NCBI GenBank assembly: GCA_030149245.1
Contig: JASBRX010000033.1
Location: forward strand, 1 to 38,153
DNA: 38,153 bases
Direction: 5' to 3'
Source: Sphingomonas bacterium
GTDB lineage: Bacteria; Pseudomonadota; Alphaproteobacteria; Sphingomonadales; Sphingomonadaceae
In this document: positions 33,081-38,153 of the stretch, in pieces
How the letters are laid out: each line of letters opens with the position of its first letter
Position numbering within the stretch: the stretch's first letter is position 1
Notes under the pieces: generated by a model
What the model was told of the DNA's origin: nothing
Database searches by the model: none
What the model saw: the letters and a program-made list of their open reading frames with translations, nothing else
Made by a program: the position numbers and the translations under genes

Positions 33081-33296
33081 ATGCTGTCACGCATCAAACG
33101 CCTCTTCACGATCAAGACAAGATTCGAGGCGTTTGCCGTGATCTACGGCCTTGGCGTCGGGGCGGTTGAGCGCGGCATTCACTATCTGGAGCAATATCCC
33201 GGCTTTGGCGGATGGCTGCTGTTCGCAGTCTGCCCCATCGCGGTGTTCATGGCGGGCGCGCGGATCCTGGATTCGCTCGATGCCGGGATCGAATAG
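33081..33296 (+). CDS. Small two-helix membrane protein, unknown function
   Basis: A 71-residue protein starting MLSRIKRLFTIKTRFEAF, a basic amphipathic N-terminus, followed by two hydrophobic segments (about residues 18-32 and 44-60) separated by YLEQYPGFGG. I recall near-identical small proteins in other sphingomonads, always hypothetical. It lies 75 bp after astB and 45 bp before the histidine-kinase-like gene. The ATG has no strong Shine-Dalgarno sequence. TTGACA at 33006-33011 could be a -35 element, but no matching -10 was found. Confidence 0.75.
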   Translation: MLSRIKRLFTIKTRFEAFAVIYGLGVGAVERGIHYLEQYPGFGGWLLFAVCPIAVFMAGARILDSLDAGIE

Positions 33297-33341
33297 GCGA
33301 TTTTCGGAACCGGTCTGTCGGGGGACGGATGGGATGGGGAG

Positions 33342-34655
33342 ATGAGAGTGCGGTTGTTTCGGGGCATATTCACGGCACTGGCGGCACAGGCGCTGTTGAT
33401 CGTCACGGTCGGCGGCGGCTTACTGTTGTGGAATGTCCACACCAGCAGCGATCGACTGCTGCGCAATCGCGATGTCGAGCATCTCGAAACCTTCGCTGCG
33501 CTGGCCGGCGAGGCGGCAGCAGCGGGCAAGCCGTTCGACCGCATCATCGCCGATCTCGACCGCCGCGATCCCATCATTCTGGGCAGCCGCGTCGCCATCG
33601 TCGGTGAAGGGGACCGCCTGCTCGGTGGCCCCGCCGCTGGTCCCGCGCTGGTCGAGCGCCCGGTGGTCGTCAACGGCAGCACCGTCGCCCGCGCGCGCAT
33701 CGTCCGCGCGCCGCAGCTCACCGATCGCGATCGCGCGCTGATGCGCGACCATTATATCGGAATCGGCGCGATCCTGGCGGGCGTCCTCGCTTTGCTGCTC
33801 GGTGCGGCTTATTGGCTGGCCGGGCGCTGGTCGAAGCCGCAGCGCGAACTGCTCCGCCTCAGCCATGAGGTCGCCGATGGCGACGGCGACATCTATTTCG
33901 ACGAGCGCGGCCCGCGTGAGATCGTCGGGACGATGCGCAATCTGCGCCGCATCGCCAACCGCTTCGAGCGGATCGAAACCGCGCGTCGCACCTGGCTGGT
34001 GATGATCGCCGAAGAGCTGCGCGAGCCGATCGCCTCGCTCGGCGGCCATTTGTCGGAGCTTCAGGAAGCGCTGACCGCTGAGCCGGAGTTCAAGGCCGCG
34101 ATCGAAGCCGACCAGAACCGCCTCGCCCGCATGGCCGAGGATCTTCACGCCGTCGCACTCGCCGATCTCGGCCGCCTTCCGCTGCGTTTTGCCGATGTCG
34201 ATCCGCGCGCGCTGATCCACAATGCGATTTACAGCCATGCCAAGCGCGCTGAAGCGGCGGGCGTGCGCCTCGAAACCAGCAATCTCCCGCCATACACCAT
34301 CCTCGTGAAGTGGGATGCCGAGCGGATCGAGCAATTGTTCGGCGCGCTGATCGAAAACAGCATGCGCTACGTCCCGCGCGGCGGTCGCATCGTGCTCGGC
34401 CTCGAAAGTCAGCGCGATGCGTGGCGGCTGATTGTCGACGACAACGCCCCGGGCATCGATGTGCAGCTCGCCCAACAGTTGTTCGAGCCCTTCTACCGCG
34501 CCAACGCCAAGGAAACCCCCGGCGGATCGGGCCTCAGCCTCGCCACCGCCCGCGCGATCGTCGAGGGGCATCACGGCCGGATCGAAGCGAGCAATTCGCC
34601 GATCGGCGGCCTGCGCATCACCGTGGTGCTCCCGGCTACCCCACCGATGGCTTGA
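33342..34655 (+). CDS. Orphan sensor histidine-kinase-like protein without the phospho-acceptor His
   Basis: A 437-residue inner-membrane protein: helix 1 at about residues 10-31, a periplasmic sensor region (32-137), helix 2 (138-160), a HAMP-like linker (161-212), a HisKA-like dimerisation domain and a HATPase domain. In the H-box, Glu224 stands where His is expected (WLVMIAEELREPIASL; usual form S-H-E-L-R-T-P). The ATP site looks usable: Asn339 in the N-box (LIENSMRYV), Asp in VDDNAPGID, and GGSGLSLATARAIVEGHHG. It may thus be a phosphatase or a non-catalytic sensor rather than an autokinase. The nearest family by eye is BaeS-like. No response regulator is adjacent. GGGGAG precedes the ATG. 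Confidence 0.85.
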   Translation: MRVRLFRGIFTALAAQALLIVTVGGGLLLWNVHTSSDRLLRNRDVEHLETFAALAGEAAAAGKPFDRIIADLDRRDPIILGSRVAIVGEGDRLLGGPAAGPALVERPVVVNGSTVARARIVRAPQLTDRDRALMRDHYIGIGAILAGVLALLLGAAYWLAGRWSKPQRELLRLSHEVADGDGDIYFDERGPREIVGTMRNLRRIANRFERIETARRTWLVMIAEELREPIASLGGHLSELQEALTAEPEFKAAIEADQNRLARMAEDLHAVALADLGRLPLRFADVDPRALIHNAIYSHAKRAEAAGVRLETSNLPPYTILVKWDAERIEQLFGALIENSMRYVPRGGRIVLGLESQRDAWRLIVDDNAPGIDVQLAQQLFEPFYRANAKETPGGSGLSLATARAIVEGHHGRIEASNSPIGGLRITVVLPATPPMA

Positions 34656-34681
34656 GGTCGGAGCGACCGCCTTCTTCTTAG

Positions 34682-34713
34682 CCCCTCCCGCTTGCGGGAG
34701 GGGTTGGGGAGGG
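34682..34713 (+). repeat. Palindromic repeat between convergent genes
   Basis: CCCCTCCCGC-TT-GCGGGAGGGG forms a perfect 10-bp stem at 34682-34703, followed by TTGGGGAGGG. This is another short GC-rich intergenic repeat type that I recall as frequent in sphingomonads, different in sequence from the one around the DUF559 gene. A second small stem (AGGCCG/CGGCCT) lies at about 34734-34748. Both could act as terminators for the kinase-like gene (plus) and the carboxylase gene (minus). Confidence 0.7.
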
Positions 34714-34754
34714 TCTTCTTCTTCAGTTTCTCAAGGCCGCGTCGGCCTCAAGCC

Positions 34755-36791
34755 TCACTCAAACTCCAGGATCGCCGCATCCACCGCCAGGCTGTCGCCC
34801 GCAGCAAAGTTGATCGCCTTGACCACGCCCGCCTTCTCGGCCCGCAGGATATTCTCCATCTTCATGGCTTCCACCACGGCGAGCGGCTGACCCGCCTCGA
34901 CCTTGTCGCCCTCGCCCACCTCGATCCGGGTCAACAGCCCCGGCATCGGCGCGAGCAGGAAGCGGCTCATGTCCGGCGGAATCTTCTCGATCATGTGGCC
35001 GGCGAGTTCCGCGACGCGCGGTGCATAGACCTTGACGTCATGCGCCGCTCCGCGCGTGCGCAGCGTCCATCCTGCACGGCCACGCTGCACGCCGACGCTC
35101 AGCAATTCCTCGCCATCGATACGGAATTGCGCCAGCCGCTGCCCGGGCTGCCAGCCGGTGGCAATGTCGAGTGGCGCTTCATTCGGCGCGAAGTTGACCA
35201 GCATCCCTCCGGCGTGGTCATCGACAATGATATCAAACCGCTCACCGCCGATCAGCACGACCCGCTCGCTCGACAGGGTCGGCGTGGCGAGCTGCCCGGA
35301 AATCTCGACCGCCCGCGACGCCTGAATCAGGTCCAATACCGTCGCCACCGCCGCCAGCTTGCGCACCAGCGTCGCCCCGGCGGGCGCGCCTTCGAACCCC
35401 TCGGGATATTCCTCGGCGATGAATCCGGTGGTCAGCGCGCCCGAACGGAAACGCGGATGCTGCATCAGCGCCGACAGGAAATCGATATTGTTGCCCAGCC
35501 CGTCCAGCTGGAACCGGTCGAGCGCCGCAACCTGCAGATCGGCCGCCTCGTCGCGCGTTTTGCCCCAAGTGATCAGCTTGGCGATCATCGGGTCATAGAA
35601 CATGCTGACCTCGCCCCCCTCGGCGACGCCGTCGTCGACGCGGACATAGCCGTCGCCACCAACATTGCCGTACGGCGTCTCCTGCGCTGCCGGGGGCGCA
35701 TAGCGCACCAGTCGCCCGGTGCTGGGCAGGAACCCGCGATACGGGTCCTCGGCATAGACGCGGTTCTCGATCGCCCAGCCGGTCAGCGTGACGTCATCCT
35801 GCGTGAAGCCCAGCTTCTCGCCCGCCGCGACGCGGATCATCTGCTCGACCAGATCGAGCCCGGTGATCGCCTCGGTCACCGGATGCTCGACCTGAAGCCG
35901 GGTGTTCATCTCGAGGAAGTAGAAGCCGTCCCCAGTCTTGTCGGCCCCCGACACGATCAACTCGACCGTCCCCGCCGAATAATAGCCCACGGCCCGCGCC
36001 AGCGCGACCGCCTGCTCGCCCATCTTGCGGCGCATCTCGGGCGTGACGAAGGGCGATGGCGCCTCCTCGACCACCTTCTGGTGCCGCCGCTGGATCGAAC
36101 ATTCGCGCTCGCCGAGGTAGACGATGTTGCCATGCTGATCGCCGATCAGCTGGATCTCGATATGGCGCGGCTGTTCGATGAACTTTTCGATGAACACGCG
36201 ATCGTCGCCGAACGACGCCAGCCCCTCGCGCTTGGTCGCCTCGAAACCCTCGCGGACGTCCTGCTCGCTCCACGCCAGCCGCATCCCCTTGCCGCCGCCG
36301 CCGGCCGAGGCCTTCATCATCACCGGATAGCCGATGTCCGAAGCGATCTTCACCGCTTCGTCGGTATCGGCAATCTCGCCCAGATAACCGGGGACGACAT
36401 TGACCCCCGCCGCCTTGGCAAGCTTCTTCGACTCGATCTTGTCCCCCATCGCCGCAATCGCGTTGGCCGGCGGGCCGACAAAGGCGATCCCCGCCTCCGC
36501 ACACGCCTTGGCAAAACTCTCGCGCTCCGACAGGAACCCGTACCCCGGATGGATCGCGTCCGCCCCAGTCGCCTTGGCCGCGGCCAGAATGAGGTCGGCC
36601 TTGAGATAGCTCTCCGCCGCCGGTGCCGGCCCCAGCCGCACCGCCTCGTCCGCCATCAACACATGCGGCGCGCGCGCATCGGCGTCGGAATAGACCGCGA
36701 CCGTCGCAATCCCCATCCGCTTGGCGGTGCGGAACACGCGGCACGCTATCTCGCCACGATTGGCGACCAGGATTTTCTTGAACAAGGTCAA
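34755..36791 (-). CDS. pccA: Propionyl/acetyl-CoA carboxylase alpha subunit (biotin carboxylase + BCCP)
   Basis: A 678-residue biotin-dependent carboxylase subunit. The biotin carboxylase domain covers residues 1-450 (KILVANRGEIACRVFRTA; ATP-grasp glycine loop KASAGGGGKGMRL; FIEQPRHIEIQLIGDQHGN; FLEMNTRLQVEHPVTE). A BT-type domain follows, then a C-terminal biotinyl domain with the biotinylated Lys in VVEAMKMENIL. The beta subunit is not in the window. The MCM fragment in the same operon makes propionyl-CoA the likely substrate; methylcrotonyl- or acetyl-CoA are alternatives. I set the start at TTG 36791, which overlaps the stop of the small membrane gene as TTGA and has GAAGCGAG upstream; the in-frame extension to 36860 lies within that gene. 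Confidence 0.93.
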   Translation of the reverse strand: MTLFKKILVANRGEIACRVFRTAKRMGIATVAVYSDADARAPHVLMADEAVRLGPAPAAESYLKADLILAAAKATGADAIHPGYGFLSERESFAKACAEAGIAFVGPPANAIAAMGDKIESKKLAKAAGVNVVPGYLGEIADTDEAVKIASDIGYPVMMKASAGGGGKGMRLAWSEQDVREGFEATKREGLASFGDDRVFIEKFIEQPRHIEIQLIGDQHGNIVYLGERECSIQRRHQKVVEEAPSPFVTPEMRRKMGEQAVALARAVGYYSAGTVELIVSGADKTGDGFYFLEMNTRLQVEHPVTEAITGLDLVEQMIRVAAGEKLGFTQDDVTLTGWAIENRVYAEDPYRGFLPSTGRLVRYAPPAAQETPYGNVGGDGYVRVDDGVAEGGEVSMFYDPMIAKLITWGKTRDEAADLQVAALDRFQLDGLGNNIDFLSALMQHPRFRSGALTTGFIAEEYPEGFEGAPAGATLVRKLAAVATVLDLIQASRAVEISGQLATPTLSSERVVLIGGERFDIIVDDHAGGMLVNFAPNEAPLDIATGWQPGQRLAQFRIDGEELLSVGVQRGRAGWTLRTRGAAHDVKVYAPRVAELAGHMIEKIPPDMSRFLLAPMPGLLTRIEVGEGDKVEAGQPLAVVEAMKMENILRAEKAGVVKAINFAAGDSLAVDAAILEFE

Positions 36792-37009
36792 TGCACTCGC
36801 TTCAGAATGAGCCAAACGGAGATCAAGAAAGCCAAAGTTGAGCAGACGATGCCGCCCCAAATCCAGCTGGGTACACAGCTTAATGAACCATCCGCCCCGC
36901 AGACGCCAAAAAGGCTAAGGGAACCAAGTCCGGCGACTACCAGCAGCCAGTGAGTACCCGCAAAAAACAACAGATACGCCCGTATCCAGATGGATCGTGG
37001 CGCAGTCAC
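36788..37009 (-). CDS. Small two-helix membrane protein between bioB and pccA
   Basis: A 73-residue protein with two hydrophobic helices (about residues 8-34 and 46-69). They are joined by the loop [15 protein letters not shown], whose two Cys could pair. The GTG start overlaps the bioB stop (GTGA, 37006-37009) and the TGA stop overlaps the pccA TTG start (36788-36791), so it is embedded in the operon with 4-nt overlaps on both sides. That arrangement is the main evidence that it is a real gene. Its DNA is clearly poorer in GC than the flanking genes. The function is unknown and I do not recognise a family. Confidence 0.7.
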   Translation of the reverse strand: MTAPRSIWIRAYLLFFAGTHWLLVVAGLGSLSLFGVCGADGSLSCVPSWIWGGIVCSTLAFLISVWLILKRVH

Positions 37010-38001
37010 TCCGCCGCCTCCAGCTCCGCCTTCACCTCACCCGCCATCGCGCGCATGCCGAGGCGCGCGAACAGTGCCGCGTCCCTGTCATCCCCGGCAT
37101 TGCCGGTGGTCAGCAGCTTGTCGCCGGTGAAAATCGAATTCGCCCCCGCCATGAAGCACAAGGCCTGAGTCTCGTCGCTCATGCTCTCGCGCCCCGCGGA
37201 CAGCCGCACCATCGACTCCGGCATCGTGATCCGCGCCACCGCGACCGTGCGGACGAACTCGATCTGGTCGATCTTTGCCAGCGGCGTGTCGTGGAGCATG
37301 TCGCCCAGCACCGTGCCCTTGACCGGCACCAGCGCGTTCACCGGCACGCTCTCGGGATGCTTGGGCAACGTCGCCAGTGCATGGATGAACCCCACACGAT
37401 CGCTGCGCGTCTCGCCCATCCCGACGATCCCGCCGCAACACACGTTGATCCCCGCCTCGCGCACATGGTCCAGCGTTTCCAGCCGGTCCGCGAACGTCCG
37501 CGTCGTGATCACCTCGCCATAGCGCTCGGGCGATGTGTCGATATTGTGGTTGTAATAATCCAGCCCGGCATCGGCGAGCTGCGCCGCCTGCCCCTCGGTC
37601 AGCATGCCCAAAGTCATGCAGGTTTCCATGCCCATCTGGCGCACGCCCTTCACCATCTCGACGATGGCGGGCATGTCGCGGTCCTTGGGGTTGCGCCACG
37701 CCGCACCCATGCAGAAGCGCGACGAGCCATTGTCCTTCGCCTGCGCCGCCGCCTGCAGCACCGCGCGCACGTCCATCAGCTTCGTCGCCTTCAGCCCCGT
37801 CTCGGCATGGGTCGACTGGTTGCAGTATCCGCAATCCTCCGGGCACCCCCCGGTCTTGATGCTGAGCAATGTCGACAGCTGCACCTCATCCGCCGCGAAA
37901 TGCGCGCGGTGGACCGTGGCGGCCTGAAACAACAGCTCGGGAAACGGCAGGTCGAACAGCGCGGCGATCTCGTCGCGGGTCCAGTCGGTACGGGCATTCA
38001 T
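37006..38001 (-). CDS. bioB: Biotin synthase
   Basis: A 331-residue radical-SAM enzyme that inserts sulfur into dethiobiotin. The radical-SAM cluster motif is CPEDCGYC (Cys-x3-Cys-x2-Cys, about residues 53-60). Other family segments are [45 protein letters not shown] and RLSAGRESM, which include the residues binding the [2Fe-2S] cluster. It overlaps the MCM stop (ATGA at 37998-38001) and the following small gene. Placement inside a carboxylase operon, without bioA, bioD or bioF, suggests expression tied to demand for biotinylated PccA. Confidence 0.97.
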   Translation of the reverse strand: MNARTDWTRDEIAALFDLPFPELLFQAATVHRAHFAADEVQLSTLLSIKTGGCPEDCGYCNQSTHAETGLKATKLMDVRAVLQAAAQAKDNGSSRFCMGAAWRNPKDRDMPAIVEMVKGVRQMGMETCMTLGMLTEGQAAQLADAGLDYYNHNIDTSPERYGEVITTRTFADRLETLDHVREAGINVCCGGIVGMGETRSDRVGFIHALATLPKHPESVPVNALVPVKGTVLGDMLHDTPLAKIDQIEFVRTVAVARITMPESMVRLSAGRESMSDETQALCFMAGANSIFTGDKLLTTGNAGDDRDAALFARLGMRAMAGEVKAELEAAE

Positions 38002-38153
38002 TCTGCGGCATCCTCTTGCGGCGGCATATTGTGGCCGAGCAGCGTAAGCACCTCTTCGGCGGCGTTCACAAGGTTGGTTCCGGGTCCAAAGATCGCCTGA
38101 ACCCCCGCGTCGCGCAGAACCTGATAATCCTGCGCCGGGATCACCCCGCCCGC
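37998..38153 (-). CDS. scpA: Methylmalonyl-CoA mutase, C-terminal fragment (cut by window edge)
   Basis: Only the last 51 codons are present, continuing past the window end. They read [20 protein letters not shown] and then [16 protein letters not shown], the end of the cobalamin-binding domain of the mutase, which in the family reads GGVIPxQD and IFGPGT. The enzyme converts methylmalonyl-CoA to succinyl-CoA. The TGA overlaps the bioB start codon. The symbol assumes the single-chain or large-subunit form; an independent small B12-binding subunit cannot be excluded from the fragment. Confidence 0.88.
   Translation of the reverse strand, partial: AGGVIPAQDYQVLRDAGVQAIFGPGTNLVNAAEEVLTLLGHNMPPQEDAAE

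Noticed and set aside
33864..33866. His175 (LSHEV) in the orphan kinase-like protein as the phospho-acceptor
   Set aside because: It lies just after the second membrane helix, in the HAMP-like linker (followed by ADGDGDIYF), well before the H-box-like AEELREP segment.
34692..36953. 753-codon open frame on the plus strand opposite pccA
   Set aside because: Composition is that of an antisense shadow; pccA carries complete biotin carboxylase and biotinyl motifs.
37006..38001. Plus-strand His/Arg-rich frame over bioB
   Set aside because: It is an antisense shadow; bioB on the minus strand has the radical-SAM cysteine motif.
1..38153. CRISPR arrays, tRNA or rRNA genes, prophage or insertion-sequence transposases
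   Set aside because: No regularly spaced repeats, cloverleaf patterns, integrase/transposase motifs or IS-like terminal repeats were seen by eye; a tRNA scan was not run.

Overview
The window is GC-rich, densely packed bacterial chromosome from an alphaproteobacterium, most probably a member of the Sphingomonadales (Sphingomonas or a close relative). The supporting evidence is a DivL-type tyrosine pseudo-kinase in one operon with tsaE, an AmgK/MurU-like pair and addB nearby; an M2 (ACE-like) peptidase; a large TonB-dependent receptor; an MCM-bioB-pccA operon; and palindromic intergenic repeats of kinds I associate with sphingomonads. Organism and gene calls rest on reading the sequence and on family knowledge; no database search was run. 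No rRNA, tRNA, CRISPR array, prophage or insertion sequence was seen.

Layout. 1-8.3 kb (minus strand): divL, tsaE, amgK-like and murU-like genes linked by 4-nt start/stop overlaps, then, after an 826-bp gap, addB. The gap holds a plus-strand DUF559 nuclease-like gene bracketed by three copies of a structured GC-rich palindrome, one of which encodes the protein's C-terminus. 8.4-12.3 kb: ahcY with a clear terminator and a 16-bp palindromic operator candidate, a secreted protein of unknown function, and yqgE. 12.3-15.6 kb (plus): a peroxiredoxin, a small anchored protein, AMP nucleosidase, and a Lys/Ala/Pro-rich histone H1-like membrane protein; the two membrane proteins share a promoter-like motif. 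15.6-18.3 kb (minus): M2 dipeptidase and an alpha/beta hydrolase. 18.4-21.6 kb (plus): marR-emrA-emrB efflux operon with an inverted repeat between emrA and emrB. 21.5-23.2 kb (minus): asd and a DUF2238 membrane protein. 23.4-26.8 kb (minus): TonB-dependent receptor coupled to a small secreted protein. 27.0-29.5 kb (plus): HSL-type esterase, rppH, DUF481 outer-membrane protein. 29.5-33.0 kb (plus): M20 hydrolase, astA and astB (arginine succinyltransferase catabolism). 33.1-34.7 kb: small membrane protein and an orphan histidine-kinase-like protein lacking the phospho-acceptor His. 34.75-38.15 kb (minus): end of methylmalonyl-CoA mutase, bioB, a small membrane protein and the biotin-dependent acyl-CoA carboxylase alpha subunit, all overlapping.

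How genes work together. The last operon joins propionyl-CoA carboxylation and methylmalonyl-CoA isomerisation with synthesis of the biotin the carboxylase needs. AmgK plus MurU would return MurNAc to UDP-MurNAc in cell-wall recycling. M20-AstA-AstB suggests a succinyl-arginine route in which the M20 enzyme may do the work of AstE. MarR-EmrA-EmrB is a self-regulated multidrug exporter. Two kinase-like proteins in the window (Tyr570 in DivL, Glu224 in the orphan) lack the usual phospho-acceptor histidine.
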